Below are positions 36,129 to 47,575 of a stretch of 64,000 nucleotides of DNA, piece by piece. The stretch is taken from the NCBI RefSeq assembly GCF_031755915.1, contig NC_083386.1:4839501-4903500 (forward strand), in the 5' to 3' direction. The position numbers and the translations under genes were made by a program. Positions within the stretch are counted from its first letter, which is position 1, and the number at the start of each line of letters is the position of its first letter. Source of the DNA: Ziziphus jujuba. Its lineage: Eukaryota > Streptophyta > Magnoliopsida > Rosales > Rhamnaceae. The notes under the pieces were generated by a model that worked only from the letters and a program-made list of their open reading frames with translations, ran no database searches and was not told the origin of the DNA.

Positions 36129-36670
36129 CAATTTATTTATTTATTTATTTATTATTTATTATTTATTTTTTATATAAGGCAATTCATTAAAGAGAAACAA
36201 ACAAAACAGAACACACCTCCAGAGGGGAATTACAAACTTAAACCAGCAAAAAGCAAATTAGAGGAGAAAACATCCAGAATGGCCCTAGGGAGGGAATCCA
36301 GACAGAAGTCCTCCACCTTAAAAACCGATTGTCACTTAAAGCTAACTTGGCAGTGCATTCTGCAAGACTATTAGTACTCCTAGAATCCCAACTTATGACC
36401 CCAGTTGAACTTGGAGAACATAGATCGGATGAACAAAAAAATCATATCTAGTATCCCAACCAGAAGGGTCTTCTAAACAAGTAATATTTTCAACCACCAG
36501 AGCCGAATCAGATTACCATTTGCTCTTGTCCCAATTCCGATCGGCTGCTTCTCTGACCACCCTCACAACTGCTTTGAGTTCTGCTTCGAGAGGAGACGAG
36601 CAAGGAATGCATTTAGACGCTAGATGCAATAAGTTTCCTCTCCAATCCCTGATTAATGCATTTAGAAGCT
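36129..36670 (-). mobile_element. LINE (non-LTR retrotransposon) 3'-end fragment with RNase H
   Basis: On the minus strand the translation shows an RNase H-like domain with stops: CIPCSSPLEAELKAVVRVV, then DRNWDKSKW, a stop, and SDSALVVENI. EAEL and SDS fit the second and third acidic residues of plant LINE RNase H. Further on comes VFCFVCFSLMNCLI, and then a (TAAA)n-type tail, visible on the plus strand as TTTA repeats at 36129-36172. The tail suggests target-primed insertion, and the 5' part is missing as is usual for LINEs. A fragment of a related host RNase H-like gene is the alternative. Confidence 0.6.
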
Positions 36671-37229
36671 ACGGCCAAATATCATGTATATAAGCATTGA
36701 TTTCGGACACAGAGTTTTTAACTTTTTAAGCTTACATAGTAAGGCAGAGGGTTTGGTATTTTGGTGTTGTAGAGGAAAACGTGACAGATAAAGAACAGTA
36801 AGTTTGCTACTATACATGAACATTTAACACACTAAACTTCAGAATGATTAAATAGTAATGATGTAGGACAATAATGTTTATTAAATGTATGTTCTGCTAC
36901 CAGTTGATTACAAGTACCTATATAAATTTAGTGTACCAAATTTGCAATGTTTCAAATTAAACCAAACAAGTGTTTTATTGGAGAGAAACATTTGGAAATT
37001 TTAACCTGTAATTTTCGAATATATAGAAACCTTTACAGGATGATCAATTTCTTAATTTCAATGTAATCTATTGAATTATTTAATTTTTTTTTTTTTTTTG
37101 GTTTTGATCATCATCTTGTCCACTTCAAAATCCTTCCCATGTAAAGTAGCTCTATAAAAAATCACAAGATAAAAATGGGAAAAAAGAAGAAAAAAAGAAA
37201 AGAACTTTATTTTTGGAAAACAAACTTTG

Positions 37230-39130
37230 TCTAATTCATAGACGATATTATGCACATCAATAAATCTAATTCCCTTCAAAGCCAGCATTTGAGTGCTCAC
37301 AACATTTCAAGACCATGCTCTTGTAATGGTCTGTTTGAAAAGGCTGAGTTCCAAACATCTTGAAGAATTTTCAACGAATTGGCCTGTCAATTCATATCCT
37401 ATAGCAATCTTATATTATTCCAATTTTTTCCAGCCGAATAAGTCTTTTGGCAGCACCTTGATGTCGACTATTTCTAAATGCAAAGTGGTCAGTTTATCCA
37501 AATGTTTTAGCTCGTTAAGACTGGCATTTCTTTTGTCCCCATTGACTCCTTGAAGCTCATCCCATTTCTTGAAACTTCTTTCCACCAACAATTCTTCTAA
37601 AGATGCTGAATTCAATATTACAATTGGGTTGAATGACTTCAAGTTGAGTACAATCATGCAAATCCAACACGCATAAATGAGTAAGTTGTTTTGACTTCTT
37701 CTGGTAATTCCTTGATATCGGATGCTGAAAGCTCAAAAATTTCCAAGTTTTTGAGCTTTCCAATATCTAAAGATATGTCTTCCAGATGATGGCCATGCAA
37801 ACACAATGTGCGGAGATTTCCCAGAGAACTTAAGGCAAAGGCACTTGTTCCAAATGTAAATAATAAGACAGATGTAAAACTCTAAGTTGTCTTGTTTTTT
37901 CAAAGAAATTATCCGGGAATTGGGGAAGGCTTATTCCGCCACATCCAAATTAACTCGAGCTGTTTATATGCCAACTGTCCATGAAATAGTTGGGGCACAT
38001 AACCATTTGGTAGTGAAATCTCCTTTGTCTTCAAGAGCATTTCTTTCAAGGCGATTTAACTCAGAAGCATTTGTAAAAGAATGCGTATGACTTTTTCTTG
38101 CAATTGATATGACAACGTCACAGATGACATCGGGCATTTTAACAGTTTGGTGATAGTTTCCATCCAACAACAAAGAACGATCTTTAATCTTAAAGACTTA
38201 AAAGTCCACCGTATCTCTTGTACTTTGCAATGTACGTATATCAACATCTTTAAACATGCCCTGTTCCATACCATATCTTAACAAATTCTCTATTGATATG
38301 CTTTCATCTTCTTCATGCAAACCACAGAGCAAAAGTAATAACTTTTTTTCATCCCCTAAATAATTATAACATAGTTCAATAGGACAGTACTCTTTTTTAT
38401 CCATGTCATCATTGATAGCTGCAAGGTTAAATATCCGTAGTTTTCTCAAAGCAGTCCTCCAAAAGGCAATTCACGATCTTTCAGTGTATCTGCAATTGTT
38501 TCAATGGTAATAGGAAGAGGTGCACATTCATTAACAGTTTCGGTTCCCAGATGTAGGAATTAAGAATCTTTTTCAAGCGATTTAGCCACTAAATGGTTGA
38601 ACCAGTTCAATGCTTCAGCCTCTTCTGAGAGTCCAACTTGGAATAACTTGTCAACACCCATTTTAGTAGACAACACTCGTTCAAATGTGGACGTAAATAA
38701 TATCTTGCATACCTTCTCATCACTCTTGAATACTATCCCAACATCTTCAAGCTTAAGTTCATTCGAAATATCATCTACAATTATCAAGAACTTCTTTTCA
38801 AGCTTGAATCTATTTTTTAGCAAAAGTGCTTTTTCAAGTATGGTTTCCTTATCGAGTTTTAGATCTGCCCTTTCTGCAATTGCTTTTAGAATCTGTTCAA
38901 CATCTGGAATATTGAAACAGTAAACCAGAACATAAGCACTGAATATATAACTTACTGTGTAATACCCTTCCAGAAATTTGTTTAACAACTTTTGTTTTAC
39001 CTGCACCAAGCATGCCGTGAACCCCAACCATTCTGACATTACCATCTTAAAGTGCCTCCATAATTACATTTACGATTTCCTTTCTCAATTCAAACTCCGA
39101 ACTTTGATTTGTAAAATCACTTCGGATTTA
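37230..39130 (-). pseudogene. Second CNL disease-resistance gene, eroded
   Basis: Read on the minus strand, this is a paralogue of the first CNL. The P-loop GMLGAGKTKV (about 39000-39025) sits in a different frame from the rest of the NB-ARC, with a stop just before it. The kinase 2 site reads FLIIVDDISNEL, losing the usual Trp. RNBS-B reads CKILFTSTF. The MHD has become MPD (VKMPDVICDVVISIARKSH). LRR pieces follow (RNASLNELKHL, DIKVLPKDLF), broken by several frameshifts. No coiled-coil exon was found upstream of 39130. It is clearly not functional, but it shows the reading frame at sites where the first CNL is mutated and confirms that the two arose by tandem duplication. Confidence 0.85.
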
Positions 39131-40776
39131 TGAGTATTTTCTTCAGAAAAAAAAAAAAAATCCCATCTAAAAAAATTAAAATACGAAATAACAAATCTTC
39201 CTAATTATAGTAAAAAAAAGACTTCAAAGTGGATTCTCAGTTTATAAATAAAATAAACAAATATAACATGGATGAATATCGATCACCCATAAATTCATTT
39301 TGGCGTCTCTAATATTTTTCTTTCACTTTCATATTTAGTTTTGACATAATTATATAATATTTTCATGAATTAATTTTTTTTTTCTTGATAGTATATAAAA
39401 AAATAAACATAAGAATAGCTGTAATAGAACCCAATTTCTTAACTAATTTACTAGCAAAGTTGAAAAGTGAATTATTCAAATGTAAATTGAAAAAAAAAAA
39501 AAAATCCTCATTTCTTTGCTTATCTTTTCCATGAATTCCAGAAAATGGGGAAAAGATGGCAAAAGATAGTGTAACGGGGGTTAAAGATTTAAAACAAACA
39601 TAAAAGTGGGTCCCAGCTTCTCAGGGTAAATTCAAGTAACTATCAAAAAGTACAGTTGGATCCAGAACACCGGATGTAGGAACACGTGGCAGACAATCAC
39701 GCAATGAATAATAACAAATAAATAAAAAATAAAAAAAGAAGGTTACAGGCTTTTATAGTCTGTGTCCCATTTTACCAATTTTTTCTTCGTTCTTTGAGTT
39801 TCGAGAGTCGTTTTTTGTGTTGAGCATGTCACGGGAACGTATTACTTCATCGACCTTCTTCCATATTGCACCGACACTGTTTACACTCTCTCGCATCTTA
39901 CCCTTTTCTTTTTGGTTCACTTATTTATTTTACAATATAAATAGGAACAGTTTCTTAAAAATTTATAGCTTTAATCATTGAATTTTGTTAGATGAGTTTG
40001 ATAACATCAGTCACGAACCTTAATTACTTAATTCGTTATAAAGATTTTATTTTTTTTCTTGTTCCCTTTTTTTTTTTTTTTTTTTTTTGAGATGTGTATG
40101 TTAATTTTATCATATTTTAAGAAAATGAATCAACTTATTATTTTAGTCAAATTTTTTATATGCAATTATGCTAACAAATCTTTTGTAAGTTTTTTTTTTT
40201 TTTTTAATGCATTGTCACATGAAATTCCAGTGTCAGAATCATAAATTTGAATGAAAAATTAATAAATATCTAGTAAGAACTATAGAATAACCACTAAAGT
40301 TGCTCTACATTAGAATAACCACTAAAGTTGCTCTACACTCTACATTTTATCTATAGTGTTACTTGCCTTATTTATTTTTATCCATAAGCTTGGCCTTCTA
40401 TTAATTTTCCTAATTAATGTGCTCAAGGCCCCTCTCCATTAAAATAAAATAAATAGAAAAAGGTGTTCTTTTTTATTTATTTATTTGGACCTTGTTGTCT
40501 TTTATTGTTCATATATTTATAATAAAAAGTAAAAAAAAAAAAAGAAACACAATAAATGGCAGCACACCCTCAACCTACTATCATATCATCTAATTGGGTA
40601 CAATTGAAACACGTTGATGAGAAAAAAATATTATAAACGATGAGAGAAAAAAAAAAAAAAAAAAAAAAAGCTCAATTGTCCTAAACGTAAACTCCATTTG
40701 CTACAATTTTTCTATGCTTTTTATTTTTTTATTTTTAAATCGAAACTCAATTCGCTGTGGCCAGAGTATAACGGTA
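39131..40776. other. Host spacer, no gene seen
   Basis: This is AT-rich spacer with long A or T runs (for example about 40070-40088 and 40650-40669) and a 28-bp tandem duplication at 40283-40338 (TAGAATAACCACTAAAGTTG twice). It lies where the 5' part of the second CNL should be. Confidence 0.5.
40283..40338. repeat. Tandem duplication, unit 28 bp
   Basis: The unit beginning TAGAATAACCACTAAAGTTG occurs at 40283 and at 40311. Confidence 0.9.
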
Positions 40777-41004
40777 CACTACAAAAAATCCAAGCATATT
40801 CATATGATATATAAAATGACAATGTCATTTTCAAATTTAGCATATGGAGTTACAATGTAAGATGCTAAAATTTTGTCAAGTTTCCACCCAAATTCTCCAA
40901 ATCGCTCTTTGGGGGTACATTTCTCAAAATTTGAGTGTCACATTTTTAGTGCTCGTAGGTATCAATTCAGTAGAATACAGAGCATGTTGGCATTCAAACT
41001 GAAT

Positions 41005-41504
41005 TGTAACACCCCGTCCCAAATCACACCAGAATCCGTACACGTTGACCGAGTGGATCAAAAGTTGATTTTTTGTCCCAGTTGGAATTTCTAGTTGACC
41101 AGGATACCATGGCGAAGTGCATGATGCCTCGAGTTCGCAGACTAGTAGCACGTCGAAAACAGAGCTACGGTTTGAAAGTTATGGGCAAAACAAGTCGAGG
41201 TGCAAACTGTCCAAAAGGTGCCGGGAGTTGACTTTTTCTTGTTGTGTAATTTTATTTTGACTCTTATATGGTTGTAAAGTACTCGTCGATACGAGTTCGT
41301 AGACTACTAGCATGCTTAAATCAGATATTTGGTTAGAAAGTTATGGACGTTTGAAGTTCGCCGGATACCGTAATATTTTATTATATCTGGCTTAAGTGCA
41401 CAGTAATGCCACGTGTCATCACCTGATTGGTCCACGTGGATGAACAGTGTCACCCAAGGTGGCTTTTATTTGGCAAAAACACCGGGGAAGAGAGAGAAAG
41501 AGAG

Positions 41505-41546
<42 letters not shown>

Positions 41547-43895
41547 AAAACCGATCGGCCGCCGGAATCGTCCACTTTTTCGGCCAACTCTTGCTACACG
41601 CGCCGGCCAGACGGAAGCACCCTCCCATTTCTGGCCAAACCCCAAAATCTCACGGCCGTTGGTCGCCGGACGCGCCCGGATCGAGGCGGCAAAGCTCGGC
41701 GGTGATTTTTCCCTCCACCGCCGTTTGCCCAATTTCCGGCCATTTTTAGGCCACATGCGCCAGCCACCCCTCACCACCTCCTAAATTCCGGCCTACCCAC
41801 CAAATTTCACGGCCACCGGACCTCCGACGCGCCGAGATCGGAGCGTTTTCCAACGAGGCGCCGAAAATCTTCAAACCCCGATTTCTCCGCCGTCCGACCT
41901 CCGTTTGCCTCACCACCGATCTCGTTGGAATCCTCTCCCCTCGATCTACAAAATCACCAAAAATCTCAGCCAACGGCCACCGCACGCGCCGCCGCCGGTG
42001 ACCGCGACGGCTAGCCGGAAGTCACTGTTCCGGCGAGTACCCAGTTGCACCGCTGATCCCTGTCCACCGATTCCGACCCCCTGAATCGAAATCCGGCATC
42101 CTTTTCTGCCAATTCGCGATGGTTTGGGAGAATTGAGGAGTCGAATCCCGAAAGCTTTCCGGCGAGATTCCGGGCACCTCGGGTCCGATCTCCGGAAAGT
42201 AAGACCGAATCCGTGATCCTCATCACTCAAGCTTCGATTCGGTATATAACTCGTAACTTTTAGTAGTCGTTTGTGTTCGCTCCCCGGGTACCCATTTGGG
42301 AGTTACCCGAATAAAATGTTAATATATTTGGTTGGTGTACTATGGATGTTTTAGGTGCGCGTACGAGTAGTGGAGTTGATCCTGCGGAGGATCTTAGCTG
42401 ATTTATGCGCTTAAGGTGAGTGACCCACCTTTAAAAATATTTTGGGCAATTAATTATATTTAATTGGTGTTTAATTGGTATTTGAATTATGCTCATGTGG
42501 TGCGATTTAATTATGAATTTTATTGTAATTTAATTTATTTATTATGCATGAGCAAAGTATATTTCAGTAATAAATCATATGTAGTTTTAAATATTATTTT
42601 TGGGCATAATTGGGTTAAATATTTTATGAAAATATTTGTTTAAATTGGTGGTTTAATTTTATAAATTATGTCCGCGGTATTTTAATTGTTGAATCTCATA
42701 TTACGAGAAAAATTATGGTTTTATTGGTTATCGATGTTTTCGTACCGGATTGTTAAATGGAAATATGTGGGATGGTATTTTGTGAAAATTGGTATATTTC
42801 CCACAGTAATTTTGGAAAAACGGTGCGGTTGATTTAGTAAGTATTTTAGACGCATTCATACAGTATTGGTGTTCCGGTGTATGTATATGATTAGCACGCA
42901 AGTATTATGTCTCCTGTGGTTGCCATTGGACCGTGGGCAGGCAAGTTTGATATTGGCCACAGCCGCCCCCCTCCTTGGCCGGGATGACGGTTTCAGCAGC
43001 GGTATTGTCGGGACGCCGAAGTGCCGTTTGCAAGTTTCTCTCTTTAATCTCCCCGCCAGTCGGTGCTCAGGACGCTGGGTATCGAAGGGCATCACCGGTA
43101 TATGGTGTGGTGCGTCAAGTTTAATTTTCAGATAGATAAAGTTTCAAACCCCAAAAGTGTTCAAAAATCATTTATTATGATATATTACATTTTAATTATA
43201 TTTGGGGTATTTCTTTATTTATCGTTTATTAAGTGGTTTGATCCCTTGGTTTTCGGGAAGTACGAACATCGGATTTTGTGAAATTGTTTTAAAAAGGAAA
43301 CATTTCCAACGGAGTGATTAGTGAAAGTTTTGACAGAAATTATTATTTTCAACTGTTATTATTGCCGGTATTAATTAAATTCCCTCATTTGTTATATTAT
43401 TATTATTACTATTAAAATTGTTCAGTAACTAGGGTCACTCATTGAGATGATTAGCATATCACGTTTTTAAGTTCCGTTCCCTTAGGTGCAAGAGGTGGTA
43501 GACGTTCTTCCGGGGCGAACAAATTCTCCGCCGCTATCGTGTTTCGAGAAGTACCTTTGTACTCATTCATTTCAGTTATATTATTTCTTTCATCTTTGTT
43601 GTATTTTTGTTGATTAGCACTTCATGAAGCTCTGTATACTATTTGGACACTTATGTTTTATTTATGCACTGGTTTGCCGTTATTGTTGTGAAGTGCTGTA
43701 AATTTGTGAATTCAATTTGTAGTTTTGCGGGAGGAATAAGGGGATGAGTATAGAAGTGTGTTTTCAGTGCAGGTAAATTTTGGTAAGTCCTACCCTTAGG
43801 AGAGGTGCTGCCGGATTTTCCGTTGGAAGATTCGGTGGTATTTCACTGGGATCTCATTTAGGGTTCCGGAGAGGAATTCTGGACGGGTCCTGACA
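41005..43895 (+). mobile_element. Solo LTR (chromovirus family)
   Basis: It runs from TGTAACACCCCGTCCC (41005) to CCTGACA (43895), 2,891 bp. The flanks read GAAT before and GAATT after, a 4-bp duplication or a 5-bp one that lost one T beside the LTR end. It is most like the copy at 1673-7484, sharing GAGTTGATCCT and the GAGGATCTTAGCTG block, so these two form a subgroup. It holds the GA-rich tract at 41495-41545 and no coding sequence. Confidence 0.9.
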
Positions 43896-43964
43896 GAATT
43901 ATGTAAAAATTATTTACATTTTTATTTGTCTTTTTTTTTTTTTTTGGTGGAAAAGAAATTATTC

Positions 43965-46900
43965 TGTCAGGACCCGTCCAGAATTCCTCTCCGGAACCCT
44001 AGACGAGATCCCAGGGAAATACCACCGAACCTTCCAACGGAAAATCCGGCAGCACCTCTCCTAAGGGTAGGACTAACCAAAAATTACCTGCACTGAAAAC
44101 ACACTTCTATGTTCATCCCCTTATTCCTCCCACAATACTACAAATTGATTCCACAAATTTACAGCACTCCAAATAACAACAGCAGCAACCCAGTGCATAA
44201 ATAATAACTACACGTCCAATACAGTATACAGAGCATTATACAGATAAATGTGGAATTTATACAATGACAGATAAGAAGTAATACAGGATGGAGAGAAAAA
44301 AAGGGAAGAAATACTTCTTGGACTTTCGGCAACAAACTGAGACGTTGGGCTCACCCCGGAAAATCAACGTCTCCAACCTGGACCTAGGGGAACGGAATTT
44401 ATGAGCTTGAGATGCTAATCATCTCAGTGAGTGACCCTATCTACTGTACACCTTTAATATTAATAATATACCAAATAAAGGGATTTAATTAATCAATACC
44501 GAACAATTAAATAAATAAATAAATAAACAATTGAAGTAATATTTTCTCTCAAAACCCTCACTATTCACTCCATTGGAAAAGTTCCCCTTTTAAAACATTT
44601 TCACAAAACCCGATATTCGTACTTCCCGAAAACCAAGGGACCAAATAATTTAATAAACAACAAATAAATAAATAAGTACCCCAAATATAAATAAACTGCA
44701 ATAAATTATAATAAATAATTTTTGAACACTTTTGGGGTTTGAAATTTTATCTGAAAATTTCACTTAACGCACCACACCATACACCAGTGATGCCCTCCGG
44801 TACCCAGCTCCTGAGCACCGACTGGCGGGGAGATTAAAGAGAGAAACTTGCAAATGGCACTTCAGCGTCCCGACAGTACCGCTGCTGAAACCATCATCCC
44901 AACCAAGGAAGGGGGCGGCTGTGGCCAATAACAAACTTGTCTGCCCACGGTCCAATGGCAACTCACGGGTGAAATAATAATACTTGCGCGCTGAACCACA
45001 TATACATATACCAGAATACCAATACTGTATGAATGCGTCTAAAATAATTATTAAACCAACCGTACTGTTTTCCAAAATTACCGTGGGAAATATACCAAAT
45101 TTTCACACTTACCATCCCACATATTTTCATTCAACAAATCGGTACGAAAACATCGATAACGGATAAAAATAATTTTCCTCGCAACACGCGGTTCAACAAA
45201 TAATATACCACGGGCATAATTATGAAAATTAAACCACCAATTTGAACAAATAATTTTCTTAAAATATTCAAACCAATTATGCCCAAAAATAATACTTAAA
45301 ACCACGTACGATTATTACTGAAATATACTTTGCTTATGCATAATAAATACTATTTAATCACCATAAAATAAGAATCGGGAATTTCTTAATGACCCCAAAA
45401 TTTCATTTAGCACCAATGGGTAATTATATATATAAAATAATATTTTTCCCGATTATATTTAAAATACGCCACATGAGCATAAATTACAGATATCAAATAA
45501 ACACCAAATAAATATAATAAACTGCCCAAAATATTTTTAAAGGTGGTCACTCACCTGGGCACGCAATTAAACCATGATCCACCATGGGATCAATTTCATG
45601 GCTCACCCGTGCTCCTAGAACACAGTTCACACACAGTCAATTAAATTAATATTTTATTCGGGTAAATAATACCCGGTACCCGGGGAGTCAAACATAAACG
45701 TTAACCAACATGGTCGAATAATATACCGAATCGAAGCTTGAGTGATGAGGATCACGGATTCGGTCTTACTTTTCGGTGATCGGACTCGAGGTGGCCGGAA
45801 TTTCGCCGGAAAGCTTTCGGGTTTTGACTCCTCAATTCTCCCAAACCGTCGCGAATTGGCAGAAAAGGATGCCGGATTCGGGTTCAGGAGGTCGAACACA
45901 GTGGACAAGGACTGGCGGTGCGACTGGGTACTCGCCGGAACAGTTACTTCCGGCGAGCCACCGTGGTCACCGGCAACCGTCGCTGGCGGCGGCTCCTACA
46001 GTGGCCGTTGGCTGAGATTTTTGGCGGTTTTGTAGATCAAGGGGAGAGGATTCCAACGGGACTAGCAGTGAGGCAAACGGAGGAGAAATCAGGGTTTGAA
46101 GATTTCCGGCTCCTCGCAGGAAACAAATTCCGATCCCGGCGCGTCGGAGGTCCGGTGGCCGTGAAATTTGGTGGGCTGGCCGGAAATGAGGAGGTGGTGA
46201 GGGGTGGCTGGCACGTGTGGCTGGAAAATGGCCGGAAAGGGGTCAAACGGCGGTGGCCGGCGGTAGAGGGAAAAATCGCCGCCGAGCTTTGGCGCCTCGA
46301 TCCGGGCGCATCCGGCGGTCGTGAAAATTGGAGGTTTGGGTCGCGGGGAACTGGGCTTCACTGGTGGCCCGCGCGTGTAGCCCTCCGGTGGCCAACCGGT
46401 GGTGGCGGGTCGTTTCTCTCTCTCCCTCTCTCTCTCCTCTCTCTCTTTCTCTCTCTTCCCCGATATTTTTGTCAAATAAAAGCCACAGTGGTGACACTGT
46501 TCATCCACGTGGACCAATCAGGTGACGACACGTGGCATTTCACTGTTCATCAACTCAAAAAAATTAAAATATTACGGTATCCGACAAACTTCACGCGTCC
46601 ATAACTTTTAAACCGGATGTCCGTTTTAAGCATGCCGCTAGTCTGTGAACTCGTATCGACGAGCACTTCACAACCATGTATGAGTCAAAGCTCATTTCCC
46701 CATAAATAAAAAGTCAACTCCGACACCCCTTGGACAGTTTGGACCTCAACTTGTTTTGCTCATAACTTTCAAACCGTAGCTCCGTTTTCAACGTGCTACT
46801 AGTCTATGAACTCGGGCCAACGTGTACTTCGTAACGGTACCTCAGTCAACCTAGAATTCCAATCGAGTCAAAAAGTCAACTTTGACCCCTGGTCAAAGTC

Positions 46901-46972
46901 AAAGTCAACGGTCAATAGTCAACCTCGGTCAACGTGCAAAAATTCCGACATGGTTCGAGACGGGGTGTTACA
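43965..46972 (-). repeat. 3' LTR of the chromovirus
   Basis: It is 3,008 bp. It carries the full set of family motifs, including the G-box near 46511 and the splice-like GTCACTCACCTGG at about 45545. It matches the other LTR closely over shared parts (for example around 44110-44250 against 53450-53590). Confidence 0.88.
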
Positions 46973-47263
46973 ACCTTCCGCCCTTACAAAAATTTCATCC
47001 TCGAAATTTCTTACGTCGCTTAAATGCATAAGAATATTGATTGCGGATTTGAGCCCTGAGCTTCCACGTCACTTCCTCGACTAGATTAATTCACCACGAG
47101 ACTTTTGATCTGACAGGTATTCGATGTCTTTTCGTAGCAACAACACATGAGTTATGCTGCATTCCGATGTCTGCTTTCCCGGAAATACTAACTTGCATGC
47201 CACAAAACCAATTCTTCCAATAACAATCTCGGACCTTGAGCTTAACATCTTTTCCATGCACAT
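46973..47263 (-). pseudogene. Chromovirus pol 3' end: chromodomain trace and polypurine tract
   Basis: On the minus strand, EEVTWKLRAQIRNQYSYAF (about 47085-47025) matches the EEATWE...MR..YP end of the chromodomain in plant chromoviruses. It is followed by the TTCGAGGATGAAATTTTTGT stretch usual at the end of this pol. The purine run AAGGGCGGAAGG then abuts the LTR start (46973-46985 on the plus strand). Upstream, about 47081-47263, a short open frame likely continues the damaged integrase/chromodomain region. The chromodomain steers integration by binding modified histones in working elements. Here only a remnant is left. Confidence 0.65.
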
Positions 47264-47575
47264 CGGCTGAACTCATGTGTCGATTCCTGAGCGGTCTTCA
47301 AACTCTCTCGGATGACTTTCATAGTCATTCATAGGTGCTTGTATCCAATTCAGGTTGGTAGTCGTATGGTGCTCCTCCTTACCTACTTCACTTCAACACT
47401 GTGGAGTTCGGCGCTACCTTCCATATAGGATCTCTTACGAAGACACCTCAATGCTCACTTGGTAGTTAATATCGTAACGAGTTCTATCGATGCCAATTGC
47501 TCAATCCAGCTCCCTTCGACATTGCATAATGCATGGTCTTAGTATAACTTCCAAGTGTGAATTTTGCACTGCGCT

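Larger units (their letters stand above)
34880..37229. other. CNL-flanking segment, paralogous copy 2
   Basis: This is the diverged counterpart of 22690-25638 and of 62570-63240. It carries the MITE at 35038-35618 and the LINE fragment at 36129-36670, both absent from copy 1. It leads directly into the 3' end of the CNL pseudogene at 37230-39130. No other coding sequence was seen. Confidence 0.65.
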
